A stretch of DNA of 55,033 nt from Vallitaleaceae bacterium (lineage in GTDB: Bacteria; Bacillota; Clostridia; Lachnospirales; Vallitaleaceae). Position 1 is the first letter of the stretch; every line of letters starts with the position of its first letter. Location of the stretch: NCBI GenBank assembly GCA_028277605.1, contig JANQFZ010000035.1, positions 1 through 55,033 on the forward strand, read 5' to 3'. The translations under genes and the position numbers were made by a program. Shown piece by piece: positions 8,907 through 18,328 of the stretch. The notes beneath the pieces are model-generated. The model worked only from the letters and a program-made list of their open reading frames with translations, made no database searches and had not been told where the DNA came from.

Positions 8907-9470
8907 TTAAAACTGAAATATCCCTCCTATAACAGCAGCTATTATAATATATACTATGGGATGCTTTCTAATTTTATTCATCGTTATGAACAGTACTAAG
9001 AATAAAACAATAGCTTTGATATCAAAGAGCTGTAGGAGTTCTTGAGTTTCTACATATTGTTCAATGTGTACAAGCGAAACCTTAACAACTTCAAAGCATG
9101 CGGCTGCTATAAGTGCCGTTACTGCTGGTCTAAGTCCCATAAAGGCAGATCTAACCAGTGGCTGTTCATTAAATTTCATGAAGAAATGCGCTATAATAAT
9201 GATGATAATAAATGATGGAAGTATGATACTAAAAGTAGCCAATAAAGCCCCTAAAATACCTCCTGTATTAAATCCAACATACGTCGCCATATTAATACCT
9301 ATTGGTCCTGGTGTGGACTGGGATATAGCAATCATGTCTACAAATTCCTGATTGGTTAGCCATTGATATCTTTCTACAGCCTCTTGAAGCAGAGGTAAAG
9401 TTGCCAATCCACCACCAATAGAAAACAATCCTATTGTAAAAAATGTAATACATACTTCTAAATAAATCAT
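8907..9470 (-). CDS. Chromate transporter, short-chain CHR family (second half)
   Basis: A 187-residue, six-segment membrane protein of the CHR family. It carries the repeat signature FFTIGLFSIGGGLATLPLL near the start, then ISQSTPGPIGINMATYVG, both diagnostic. Short-chain CHR proteins are encoded in pairs that together equal one full-length ChrA; the partner lies 47 bases upstream. GAGG precedes the ATG. Family members export chromate, but in many Firmicutes the true substrate is not known. Confidence 0.88.
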   Translation of the reverse strand: MIYLEVCITFFTIGLFSIGGGLATLPLLQEAVERYQWLTNQEFVDMIAISQSTPGPIGINMATYVGFNTGGILGALLATFSIILPSFIIIIIIAHFFMKFNEQPLVRSAFMGLRPAVTALIAAACFEVVKVSLVHIEQYVETQELLQLFDIKAIVLFLVLFITMNKIRKHPIVYIIIAAVIGGIFQF

Positions 9471-9517
9471 AATCGTCCGTCCTCTTATCCTAAGTAGGTC
9501 TTTTTTATTCTTAAGTC

Positions 9518-10066
9518 TTATTGATTTTGTTCTTTAACTTTCCTTAAATAAATAGCCATACCGAGTACAATAGCACAAGCTACCACTAATATCATAGAAA
9601 AATTGAACAAGGTAACGGCTATAAACGTGACTGCAAATATGATAATACCTATCCAATCTTTAACTGAGCTTTTCCACATACGTATGACTGCATTTAAAAC
9701 CAAAGCAACAACAGCTACTCTTATGCCTGCCAACATATGTTTTACAATAGCATAGTCCAGTAGATAAGATAACCCTGTAGCTATTAACATGATTATAATG
9801 AGAGAAGGCGTAACAATCCCAAGTGTAGAAGCGGCTGCCCCTAATATCCCCTTTCTCTTATAACCTAAAAAAGTAGAGGTATTAACAGCGATTAACCCAG
9901 GAGTCGATTGTCCAATGGCATATATGTCTAAAACTTCCTGCTCTGTCGCCCATTTTTTGCTCTCAACAACTTCCTTTTGGATCAGAGGAAGCATAGCATA
10001 ACCACCACCAAAAGTAAATAATCCTATACGAAAAAAAGTGATAAACAAATCCCAAACTTCTTTCAT
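9518..10066 (-). CDS. Chromate transporter, short-chain CHR family (first half)
   Basis: A 182-residue membrane protein paired with the gene at 8907-9470. The signature FRIGLFTFGGGYAMLPLIQ and the later GQSTPGLIAVNTSTFLGYK match the CHR repeat. The two halves are homologous but clearly diverged, as expected for antiparallel partners. AAGGAG stands 6 bases before the ATG. The pair forms its own small operon with no regulator beside it. Confidence 0.88.
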   Translation of the reverse strand: MKEVWDLFITFFRIGLFTFGGGYAMLPLIQKEVVESKKWATEQEVLDIYAIGQSTPGLIAVNTSTFLGYKRKGILGAAASTLGIVTPSLIIIMLIATGLSYLLDYAIVKHMLAGIRVAVVALVLNAVIRMWKSSVKDWIGIIIFAVTFIAVTLFNFSMILVVACAIVLGMAIYLRKVKEQNQ

Positions 10067-10281
10067 AGCATTCTCCTTATCAACTATCTTAAAATTTATG
10101 GTTAATCCAAAAAAACAATCTAATGCTATCAGAACTATTAGTCCTTGTAAGAATATAATTACTCATATGTTACCTAACCTAAATTACTAATGATCATAAT
10201 ACCTATAATCATAAATCCATATAAACACAGTATAGCCATAGTATACCATAATATTGTTCTATTTAATATTACTGAAGACAA

Positions 10282-10323
10282 AAAGAGGTTTATAAGGATA
10301 AATTTACCCTCAAAAACCTCTTT
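10282..10323 (-). terminator. Terminator of the amylopullulanase gene
   Basis: AAAGAGGTTT at 10282-10291 and AAACCTCTTT at 10314-10323 form a ten-base-pair stem; on the minus strand it is followed by TTTTTGTCTT. It lies 38 bases after the stop of the gene at 10361-16354. The rest of 10067-10360 is AT-rich and I see no gene in it. Confidence 0.75.
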
Positions 10324-10360
10324 AAGTCATTGTAGCTCTATTGTAGCTTTCGGCAAATAA

Positions 10361-13300
10361 CTATTGTATACCGTCTAATAGATTTGAAATAACTTGTACG
10401 CTTTCTGCACGATTTGCCTCACCTTGTGGTACAAATGCATGGTGGTTGTTGCCTTGAATGAGCCCAAGTTCGTAAGCTGATTGAACTGCTTTCTTAGCCC
10501 AACTACTTATATCGGTCTCATCTGGAAATCCTGCTTCGATGCTGGATGGCATTTCTTTACCAGTAAGGACTTTGAAAGCCCTGACCGTTATTACTGCCAT
10601 TTCTTCTCTAGTAATTGTTTCATTTGGTGCAAAAGTATTAGAACTTAGACCAGATACTATACCTGCTTCATAAGCTGCTGATATGGCAGATGCATACCAT
10701 TGAGATGTCTCTACATCTATGAACGGTACCTCTTTGGATGCTTGTAATCCACATGCACGAACGATCATTGCTGTGAATTCAGCTCTTGTTACAGGCTTTA
10801 ATGGTGCAAATTCCGTATGATTGATACCTGTTACTATTTGTTGTGCTGCCATTTTTTTAATAACATCATAAGCCCAATAGTCTTTACTAACGTCTGTAAA
10901 TGACTTATTGTATTCAAGTACGGCATATTTGCTAAAATGGTCGATACAAACAGTGATTTTATTGCCAGTAAGCTTACCACCTACATATTCCATTGAACCA
11001 TCATCAGCAATATAGTAAACACCAACCAATTCTTTGTTAGCTGACTCACTAACATTAAGTGTTATATGAATTGGCTCCTTAAACTTATTCAGTTTATGCT
11101 CTTTACCGCTCTTATCTACAATAGCTAAATCAAAATCATAGACATCTCCTGCTACCTTTAATTCAGCTTTAGACTTAATAGTGGCTTTTTCAACTAACTG
11201 CTTTGTATTCTCAATCGTCAATGCATCTGCTCGATAAACAATATGAGCCTGACTTAACTCAGCTGCAGTCAATAAGGACTTCAAGGCTTCTAACGTTTGC
11301 CCTTGGATAGTGACTTCAATTTTGTCACTTTTTATCCTTAATTCATTATTTTTATTTATAGCATTAGCATTTGGTGACAGTAAGACCTTGTTATCCCCTT
11401 CTGGAAGCTTTACTGAGATTTTACCTTCAGCATTAACCATTGGATAAATGATTGAAGGCTCTTCATCACTTGGTGTATCGTCTTCTTCGCTATCGTCAGA
11501 TGATGAAGGTGACGATGGATCTGATGGCGTCGATGGTTCTGGTGTGGTAATAGTCAGCGTAATGGTTTTAGTTGCTTGCTCCGCACGACTTTTATCGGTA
11601 TACCAAGGCTGATTTAAGGTTTCTTGTGTAGGCTCTATGTGAAGTGCAAATACATTGGTACCTGGACTTAACGGAATATTTTCTTTGTAAACGTGACCAT
11701 ATTCATCCATGTCAGCATTTGCAATAGGCTGATTGTTAATTGTAAATGCTACGCCATAAGGAACCTCTGCTTTCAAGGTAAAGCTATCCTCTTGAGTTTC
11801 AAACTGAACATCTTCTCCATAAGATATACGTGGCATGGTCATTATCATTGGCATATCTACCCATCGAAGCACATAATCATCAACCATCATTTTATTACCA
11901 CCCTGATTCTTGATGGTAAGCTTCATGTTGGTATCTGTAGAACTGTATGCCCAGTTTCCATAATCCTCCGTATCATTTTGGACACGAGTATGTGAAGTAA
12001 AGGCTTCTGTATCCCATGAACCTCTAGTGTACTTATATTCAATGGATTTACCAGCCATCATTGAAAAACTGTATTCTACAACATCTCTATTGGTAGCACC
12101 ACTTGGAATATGCAGTTTAGTAGAGCTCGAATTCCATCCATTGAAGTTGCCAGCAATGCAAATATCATCCTCAGATGGTGTATAAGCAGGTAAATGCAGT
12201 CTTAATGTCACATCAATCATAACCAGCTTAGGTGTGACAGACTTTTCTTCTGAATAGCTTCGGTTATAGTACTCATCAAAAGCTGCGATTTTGTAGATAT
12301 ACTCTGTATCATTGCTTACCGTATAATCCACATAGCTATTAACTGTATCAGCTAATGTTGCTATTTTAGAAAAGCCACCGTCAGATACTTTTTTACGGAA
12401 AATATTGAAGCCTGATATATTATCCCCTTCGGCAGTCCAAGATAGACTAGCTAAATTTGATTCTACTTCAATATCTTTTAATACAATAACCGAAGATGTC
12501 GTAGTATGAACAGCATCTACCACTGCATTAAAAGTTGCTTCTTCTGATTCTGTATATGTTTCACCGTTATCTGTGGAAACTTTTGCAAAGTAATGAAAGA
12601 TTCCAGCTTCTGTAGGTTCTAAGCAAGCATAATAAACTTTGCTTCCGTCTTCAAGATCTTTTTTATATCTTAGCTTAGTATTTAAGGCTTCTTCTTTATC
12701 ATTACTATCTAAGTAATACGCCAATCTAGCAATTAGGTTGGGTGCTTCAACTCCCGCATGTTCTTCCGCATCAGTTAGCCCTTTTACCTCAATTGCAACT
12801 GCTGTTTCAGTTGTCTTACCAACACCAATGGTCATATCATCAATATACTGTGATATAGCAACACGATTAACTGGAAATGCAGGCGTAGCAGATACCATAT
12901 TAAGGATATCACTTTCACTATTACCAATAACAGCCGTTACTGCATAATAGTATTTGATTCCATTGATAACATCATTATCCACGTAAGATAAATCTGTTTG
13001 ATATTTTGATAATAGAGTCAATGCACCACCTTCTATTGGAGCTCGATATACATTGTATCCTTCAGCACCCTCCACTGAATTCCAATATAATGAAACTTCG
13101 GCATTTCCCGGATCAACATCTACATCTTTAACCGTCGGAATCTCTTTTAACTCTCCGTCATTAACCATCATTAATCCTGTTAAAGCTGGCATAGTTATCG
13201 TTAGTTTACCGTCCGTTACTGTCGATTGGATAGTTTCGTTGAGCTGGTCAGAAAATTGAATGCCATCTGGAATAAATCCTGTAACATCCGCTTGAATGGT

Positions 13301-16300
13301 TTGAGCCTCTTCTCCTTTATTGATAATCACCAGCCCTGCCTTGGTTGTGTTTCTTCTAGCATAAGCTATAACGTTGCCTTGTGCATAAGCCACTTTGATA
13401 TCCCCTGTTTTGAATACGTCATGATCATGACGAATTTTGGCAGCCTTTTGATAGACATAGAACAGGTCAGCATAATCCCCTGCTCCAGTAAATTCACCAT
13501 CTGTTTCACTAATGCGTTCCCAAGGAAATGTTCTTCTACAATCTGGATCCTTTGTACCTTCCATTCCTACTTCATCACCATAATAGATGGTAGGGGCACC
13601 CGGATATCCCATTTGAAATATAGCTGTTAATGCTTGCAGCTTGAATGCTTTATCTGTTGCCTTAGGTGCTATACCGATTCTGTTTTCTTCGTATTCTGGA
13701 TAATCCATTTTGGTTATATTTCGAGTTGTATCATGAGATCCTACTAAGTTCAGCATGACCTGCCAAGCTTCTTTAGGATAATCTTCACGAACAGACTCTA
13801 AAGCGGCATGTAAATCCTGCGCACTTCCTCCAGTAAGAAAGGTTTGCAGAGCTCCCCTAAAGCGGTAATTCATAACGGAATCAAATTGGTTTCCTAGTAA
13901 GTAATGAGTGGCTACTCCCCACTCCTCTCCTAAAATGATAGGATCGTCAATAGTTTCATCATTAACATTCTTTAAACCCTTTTGTGATTTAACAGCTTGT
14001 CTGAATTTTTCCCATGTTCCAAAGGATACATCTGGTGCAACATCTAACCGCCATCCACTTGCACCCATCCAATTCCAAACTTGTGAAGCCGTATGTTTCA
14101 TGGCTTCTTGCTGCTCTTCTTCAGTCATGGATGATAGGTCATACCCAATAACATGGTTACGATAGCTTTCTACATTCCACTCATGTACGCCGCTAATAGC
14201 ATCCTTATCCCCCTCAACAGGTTCAATTGCATCCATTGCTGGTAAAGAATCATAGCCCCACCAAGCATCGTAGTCGTACATGGCTACATTATCACCACTT
14301 ATGACTTTCTTATTATGAATGGTAAACCAAGTAGTAAATTCAAAGTCCTCTGGATATTTATAATTAACGCCTGTAGCTGGATTAATCAGGCTTGTAAATG
14401 AGTTGATAGCCGTCTGCTTAGCATCTTCAAGCGTCATACCGTCATCATTAACATAATTATAAACCTTAGCCCAGTATTCATAGGCACCAATCTCAGGGTA
14501 TTTTTCATAACGGTCAAAATAGATGGAATCATCCCCCACATGATTAAATACTCCGTCTGTAATAATGTGAATACCTCGATCTTTAGCCTCATTAGCAAAT
14601 TGGATAAAAATAGCATCTGATGCTTTTCGAGTAGCATCATAGTCAAGTCCTGACGCTGGATCTCCAGGTGTATTATAAACTGGCTCGCCAAACATTGGAT
14701 CTAAGTGCTTATAGTCCGTAGCATCATACTTATGGTTAGAGCCTGCCCAAGCAATGGGATTAAAATATATTGCTGTAACACCGATAGATTCTAGATAGTT
14801 AAGCTTCGCCTGTACACCTTGTATGTCTCCTCCATAAAATTCATTGGTCCATACGCCATCTGTCTTAGCATCTGGATAGTAAGGCGCATTCTCAACTGTA
14901 CATCGATCTGGCATTTCTGGAATATCACTCCATTCCCCCCATACTTGGCTAGGTGTGGGATCATTCATAACACCACCATCAAAGTACTGAAGAGAATGAG
15001 GTATAATGGGCTCGGTATTCTTGTTCTCATCTCGATTACCTCGGTAACCATCATCCACTTTGGCGCGATTATTGCCCTCATACCCATCAAAGAAACGATC
15101 TGGGAAAATTTGATACACAATGGCATTTTTCATCCAATCTGGTGTATGAAAATCTGGAGCGTAAACAGTCAAGTCAAATGGGACAGCACCTTCTTCCATA
15201 GCTCTTCCAGTACCACCACGAACACTGTCATCCCCATATTCTACCTTTGTAGGACCATCAATTAATATAAACCGATATCCCCACACACCAATATGATCGA
15301 AATCAATGGCAGGAATGGTTACTTCATAATAGTCTAAGCCTTCGACAGAAGTGACTTTTTTCATATCATAGGTTTTTGCAAGACCTTCTTCATTAATCAT
15401 TTCTACTCTTACAATCTGCGCATCATCTTTTTGGGCTGCAATTCTAAGAGTTAAATCTTGCTCGCCTTGTGGAATTGCTCCGAATGGCTTCTTATAGGTT
15501 ATCGATTGGCTGTCAAAATATATAGCATCACTTTGTATCACACCATCATAATCACCAGCAACATAATCATGAGACAAAACCTTCTGCTCAGCTGAATAAT
15601 CAATGGTAAAGGTCACATCCGTTGGATCTAAAGTCACAAGTTTTACATTTTCACCTTTTTTGTTCCCATAATTCTCATCCCAATTGGAGCCAAAAACAAC
15701 TTTCATACCGTATTCACCGGCAGGAATACTTCTTTGAAGTTTGTACACCGTGCTATTAAAATAATAATCTACAAAGTATTGCTCGGCAGATGGTGGATCC
15801 CATTGGCTTTCATTAAAAATTGATTGGATATCTCCAACTAGTCTAGGCCATTTATCGGCACTTAATGTTGGTGTATATTGTGGTAGTTCCTCTACGCCAG
15901 AAACATTGATACGGGCTTCATTAATTTCATCATTGATGTAGAAATTAACCTTTGTCTTTTCTTCAAGAGTTAGAACAAAGTTATTACTATCATCATTATT
16001 ATTACTGTTATTAAATCCATCCCATGTTCCGTTCTTTGTTAATTTAAATTTATGAGTCCCTGTATCTAACACAATAGAGTAGGCATAAAAATCTCCTACT
16101 AGATGACTAAATGGAAGGGCTTTATTATTCCAATCACAGAAACTCCCTACTAGATACCAATTGTTTTCTCCACCAGGCTGGACATCAAACACATCAGCAG
16201 TAACACCTCCCGTTATTTCTGTTGAAATACTACTCCCACCAGCTGCTGCTTCTACACTATTCGGCACAAACGCAACATATATCATCTGTAAAAACATGAT

Positions 16301-16354
16301 AACACATAGAAACAGAGCCATATGTACCTTTTTTCTCTTCCTTAATACCTTCAT
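10361..16354 (-). CDS. Secreted, SLH-anchored GH13 amylopullulanase
   Basis: A 1997-residue cell-surface enzyme for starch, pullulan and related alpha-glucans. Order: Sec signal peptide (cleavage near 36); N-terminal beta domains of starch-binding type (about 60-270); GH13 barrel starting at KNAIVYQIFPDRFFDG (409-424). Catalytic motifs are intact: region I DGVFNH (600-605), region II GWRLDVA with nucleophile Asp771, region III ILGEEW with acid/base Glu810, region IV SHD with His874 and Asp875. Then two FN3 repeats (about 1075-1155 and 1290-1376), a CBM20/48-like domain (1382-1475, CIAGNFNGWN), a Ser/Pro/Asp-rich linker (1604-1634), a beta-rich domain and three SLH repeats (about 1818-1997) that bind secondary wall polymer. 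The layout matches apu-type enzymes of clostridial anaerobes. GGGAGG precedes the ATG. Substrate balance between alpha-1,4 and alpha-1,6 bonds is not visible. Confidence 0.92.
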   Translation of the reverse strand: MKVLRKRKKVHMALFLCVIMFLQMIYVAFVPNSVEAAAGGSSISTEITGGVTADVFDVQPGGENNWYLVGSFCDWNNKALPFSHLVGDFYAYSIVLDTGTHKFKLTKNGTWDGFNNSNNNDDSNNFVLTLEEKTKVNFYINDEINEARINVSGVEELPQYTPTLSADKWPRLVGDIQSIFNESQWDPPSAEQYFVDYYFNSTVYKLQRSIPAGEYGMKVVFGSNWDENYGNKKGENVKLVTLDPTDVTFTIDYSAEQKVLSHDYVAGDYDGVIQSDAIYFDSQSITYKKPFGAIPQGEQDLTLRIAAQKDDAQIVRVEMINEEGLAKTYDMKKVTSVEGLDYYEVTIPAIDFDHIGVWGYRFILIDGPTKVEYGDDSVRGGTGRAMEEGAVPFDLTVYAPDFHTPDWMKNAIVYQIFPDRFFDGYEGNNRAKVDDGYRGNRDENKNTEPIIPHSLQYFDGGVMNDPTPSQVWGEWSDIPEMPDRCTVENAPYYPDAKTDGVWTNEFYGGDIQGVQAKLNYLESIGVTAIYFNPIAWAGSNHKYDATDYKHLDPMFGEPVYNTPGDPASGLDYDATRKASDAIFIQFANEAKDRGIHIITDGVFNHVGDDSIYFDRYEKYPEIGAYEYWAKVYNYVNDDGMTLEDAKQTAINSFTSLINPATGVNYKYPEDFEFTTWFTIHNKKVISGDNVAMYDYDAWWGYDSLPAMDAIEPVEGDKDAISGVHEWNVESYRNHVIGYDLSSMTEEEQQEAMKHTASQVWNWMGASGWRLDVAPDVSFGTWEKFRQAVKSQKGLKNVNDETIDDPIILGEEWGVATHYLLGNQFDSVMNYRFRGALQTFLTGGSAQDLHAALESVREDYPKEAWQVMLNLVGSHDTTRNITKMDYPEYEENRIGIAPKATDKAFKLQALTAIFQMGYPGAPTIYYGDEVGMEGTKDPDCRRTFPWERISETDGEFTGAGDYADLFYVYQKAAKIRHDHDVFKTGDIKVAYAQGNVIAYARRNTTKAGLVIINKGEEAQTIQADVTGFIPDGIQFSDQLNETIQSTVTDGKLTITMPALTGLMMVNDGELKEIPTVKDVDVDPGNAEVSLYWNSVEGAEGYNVYRAPIEGGALTLLSKYQTDLSYVDNDVINGIKYYYAVTAVIGNSESDILNMVSATPAFPVNRVAISQYIDDMTIGVGKTTETAVAIEVKGLTDAEEHAGVEAPNLIARLAYYLDSNDKEEALNTKLRYKKDLEDGSKVYYACLEPTEAGIFHYFAKVSTDNGETYTESEEATFNAVVDAVHTTTSSVIVLKDIEVESNLASLSWTAEGDNISGFNIFRKKVSDGGFSKIATLADTVNSYVDYTVSNDTEYIYKIAAFDEYYNRSYSEEKSVTPKLVMIDVTLRLHLPAYTPSEDDICIAGNFNGWNSSSTKLHIPSGATNRDVVEYSFSMMAGKSIEYKYTRGSWDTEAFTSHTRVQNDTEDYGNWAYSSTDTNMKLTIKNQGGNKMMVDDYVLRWVDMPMIMTMPRISYGEDVQFETQEDSFTLKAEVPYGVAFTINNQPIANADMDEYGHVYKENIPLSPGTNVFALHIEPTQETLNQPWYTDKSRAEQATKTITLTITTPEPSTPSDPSSPSSSDDSEEDDTPSDEEPSIIYPMVNAEGKISVKLPEGDNKVLLSPNANAINKNNELRIKSDKIEVTIQGQTLEALKSLLTAAELSQAHIVYRADALTIENTKQLVEKATIKSKAELKVAGDVYDFDLAIVDKSGKEHKLNKFKEPIHITLNVSESANKELVGVYYIADDGSMEYVGGKLTGNKITVCIDHFSKYAVLEYNKSFTDVSKDYWAYDVIKKMAAQQIVTGINHTEFAPLKPVTRAEFTAMIVRACGLQASKEVPFIDVETSQWYASAISAAYEAGIVSGLSSNTFAPNETITREEMAVITVRAFKVLTGKEMPSSIEAGFPDETDISSWAKKAVQSAYELGLIQGNNHHAFVPQGEANRAESVQVISNLLDGIQ

Positions 16355-16420
16355 ATAAAACCTCCCAAGTTTATTTTAACATACCATAATTAAGCCTTAT
16401 TATCTCCTCCTTTTCTCAAA

Positions 16421-16434
16421 TGCAACCGATTGCA
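16421..16434. promoter_or_regulatory. LacI-family operator, proximal
   Basis: TGCAACCGATTGCA is a near-perfect palindrome of the LacI/GalR/MalR class (TGCAA, CG-containing centre, TTGCA). It lies 67 bases upstream of the amylopullulanase start and would lie in its leader. It is most likely bound by a MalR-like or related sugar repressor encoded elsewhere. Confidence 0.6.
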
Positions 16435-16531
16435 CCAAAAGATAAAAAAAATAATGGATATCGTTTAGAATAGTCCTAGTTTATGATTCTATTATAATTG
16501 TTATTGAAAATATTATTAGAAAGTTGATTAA

Positions 16532-16545
16532 GGCAATCCGTTGCA
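16532..16545. promoter_or_regulatory. LacI-family operator, distal
   Basis: GGCAATCCGTTGCA resembles the proximal operator (GCAA, four bases, TTGC). The centres are 111 bases apart, about 10.5 helical turns. A TATAAT-like hexamer for the minus strand lies between them at about 16493-16498, which would allow repression by a DNA loop. Confidence 0.45.
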
Positions 16546-16777
16546 TTAACACTAGTAATGCCGTTATAGCGATATAGGTTTTTGAAGTTCTATCTGTTTT
16601 ACTATTTTAGCATATGTATTATAAATATATTGTCGAATTTTGCGATTCAACAAATAATAGTTTCGTTTACTAGATAACTTTATTTTTATCGTACTATAAA
16701 AAATGAGTAACTCAATTACGTATCATCTATTGACAAACTGCTCATTAAATGCTATTATTACTTAACATTTTAATACT

Positions 16778-16965
16778 TTAGTATGGTAGAGGCGCATGTT
16801 TTAAGAGTAAATAGCTGGATGCATTCAGGTGCATATGAAAACTATTAAAAGGAAAACATGCCGAAGATAATGAATCCCTGTAGGTTTCTTATCTGGTTGT
16901 ATAGTGAACAACTATTCAACTGTCATAAAATCATAGGTTTTATGGAGTGCTCCATGTGAATTTTA
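16778..16965 (+). ncRNA. Lysine riboswitch (L box)
   Basis: The conserved L-box blocks appear in order: GGTAGAGGCGC at 16785, AGTA, GGAAAACATGCCGAAGA at about 16852, CTGGTTG at about 16891, ACTGTCA at about 16918, and TGGAGTGCTCCATG closing the P1 stem at about 16942. A strong hairpin and T6 follow (16983-17006), so binding of lysine would favour early termination. The regulated genes are the remains of asd, then dapA and dapB, which fits feedback control of lysine and diaminopimelate synthesis. Confidence 0.9.
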
Positions 16966-16982
16966 AAGATGATCTATATTCA

Positions 16983-17006
16983 CTGTCGGCACACGCCGGC
17001 TTTTTT
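16983..17006 (+). terminator. Riboswitch-controlled terminator
   Basis: GTCGGC at 16985-16990, ACAC, GCCGGC at 16995-17000, then six T. It lies directly after the lysine aptamer and is its expression platform. The antiterminator pairing is not resolved here. Confidence 0.85.
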
Positions 17007-17135
17007 AATACACTTTATTGGTAGATTCACAAAAAGCAGTAGAGCAAATAGCTCTTGTAATTCCACGTTTACCATAACTAAAGGATCAACTTATGTTATA
17101 ATAATAATATAATGATTATGGGAGGCTGACTGATC

Positions 17136-17212
17136 ATGGAAAGAATAAAATTAGCTATTGTAGGTGCTATACCAATGAAGAAATGAAAATGGTAAACGAA
17201 CCAGAAGCATAA
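17136..17212 (+). pseudogene. Internally deleted remnant of asd (aspartate-semialdehyde dehydrogenase)
   Basis: GGGAGG at 17120 and an ATG at 17136 begin MERIKLAIVGA, the Rossmann start typical of Asd. The frame then breaks. From 17168, in another frame, the DNA reads YTNEEMKMVNE, a match to the Asd segment Y-T-x-E-E-M-K-M-V-N-E that normally lies far downstream, and stops at 17210. So most of the gene, including the active-site Cys region, has been deleted and only about 22 recognisable codons remain. The position between the lysine riboswitch and dapA is where asd stands in riboswitch-asd-dapA-dapB operons. A functional asd must lie elsewhere. Confidence 0.75.
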
Positions 17213-17325
17213 GTCATAATTAACCAAAACAGAAGTAAATACAATAAATGATAGATACATTGACTGACTTAATGACACGTCATTGGCACACCATTTAAAG
17301 ATTATACTATAGGAGGTTTTGTTAT

Positions 17326-18210
17326 ATGTCTATTTTTACAGGCTCGGGTGTAGCGATTGTCACACCTTTTAACACAGATAGTAGTGTAAATTATGAACAA
17401 CTAGAAACATTGATAGACTTTCATATTGATAATGGAACAGATTGTATCGTAGTATGTGGTACAACAGGTGAAACGCCTGCACTAACTGATGAAGAACAGC
17501 TAGAATGTATTAAAGTAACAATAGACAAAGTTAATAAACGTGTCCCTGTTATAGCTGGTGCAGGTTCTAACAGTACATCTCATGCTGTCAGCTTATCAAA
17601 AGATGCTGAAAAACTGGGAGCTGATGGTTTACTGCATGTAACACCTTATTATAATAAAGCAACCCAGAAAGGCTTAATAGAACACTATACAGCGATTGCA
17701 AAGTGTGTAAATATCCCTATAGTCATGTATAATGTTCCATCAAGGACGGGGCTCAACATAATGCCAAAAACAGCTGCGAAATTATCTCGATTAGATACGA
17801 TTACAGCTATGAAAGAAGCTAGTAGCAATATTGTTCAAATTTCACAGATGATGGTGGAATGTGATGGAAGATTAGACTTGTATTCTGGTAATGACGATCA
17901 AATACTGCCTTTATTATCACTTGGGGGGAAAGGTGTTATTTCAGTGATTGCCAATATTTTACCTCAAGAAACCCATGATATTGTCAAAAAGTATATGTCT
18001 GGAGACATTGAAGGATCTAGAACCTTACAATTTAAGATGTTTAAGCTTATGAAAGCTCTATTCTGCGAGGTTAATCCAATACCAGTTAAGGAAGCCATGA
18101 ATCTTATGGGACTTAACGCAGGTCCATGTAGACTTCCCTTAACTTCTATGGAAGAAGCACATTTGGAACTATTAAAAAATGCTATGAAAGCCTTTGGAAT
18201 TAATATATAA
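17326..18210 (+). CDS. dapA: 4-hydroxy-tetrahydrodipicolinate synthase
   Basis: The 294-residue enzyme condenses aspartate semialdehyde with pyruvate, the first committed step to diaminopimelate and lysine. The Schiff-base Lys is Lys163 in AMKEASSN; the catalytic triad members Thr46/47 (GTTGE) and Tyr135 (MYNVPSRTG) are present, as is VTPYYNK. AGGAGG lies upstream of the ATG. It is the first intact gene after the lysine riboswitch, so lysine should shut it off by transcription termination. dapB follows after 118 bases with a hairpin between them. Confidence 0.96.
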   Translation: MSIFTGSGVAIVTPFNTDSSVNYEQLETLIDFHIDNGTDCIVVCGTTGETPALTDEEQLECIKVTIDKVNKRVPVIAGAGSNSTSHAVSLSKDAEKLGADGLLHVTPYYNKATQKGLIEHYTAIAKCVNIPIVMYNVPSRTGLNIMPKTAAKLSRLDTITAMKEASSNIVQISQMMVECDGRLDLYSGNDDQILPLLSLGGKGVISVIANILPQETHDIVKKYMSGDIEGSRTLQFKMFKLMKALFCEVNPIPVKEAMNLMGLNAGPCRLPLTSMEEAHLELLKNAMKAFGINI

Positions 18211-18212
18211 TA

Positions 18213-18235
18213 GAGTCAGAGTTCATCTCTGACTC
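18213..18235 (+). terminator. Hairpin between dapA and dapB
   Basis: GAGTCAG at 18213-18219 pairs with CTGACTC at 18229-18235 around a 9-base loop, 2 bases after the dapA stop. No T run follows, so it is more likely an mRNA-stabilising or partial attenuation hairpin than a full terminator. Confidence 0.4.
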
Positions 18236-18328
18236 CACATCCTATACATATAACTACTGATATAGAAATAACTAAACTTATCATAAATGTACAGCATAAC
18301 ATGTTTTAAATTTAAAGGAGTAATTCAA

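Noticed and set aside
11693..15265. Several plus-strand ORFs of 68-148 codons opposite the amylopullulanase
   Set aside because: They are antisense shadows of a strongly supported gene with intact catalytic motifs; none has a ribosome site or domain.
17096..17278. Minus-strand 60-codon ORF upstream of dapA
   Set aside because: It overlaps the asd remnant in antisense and has no ribosome site; the plus-strand Asd similarity explains the region.
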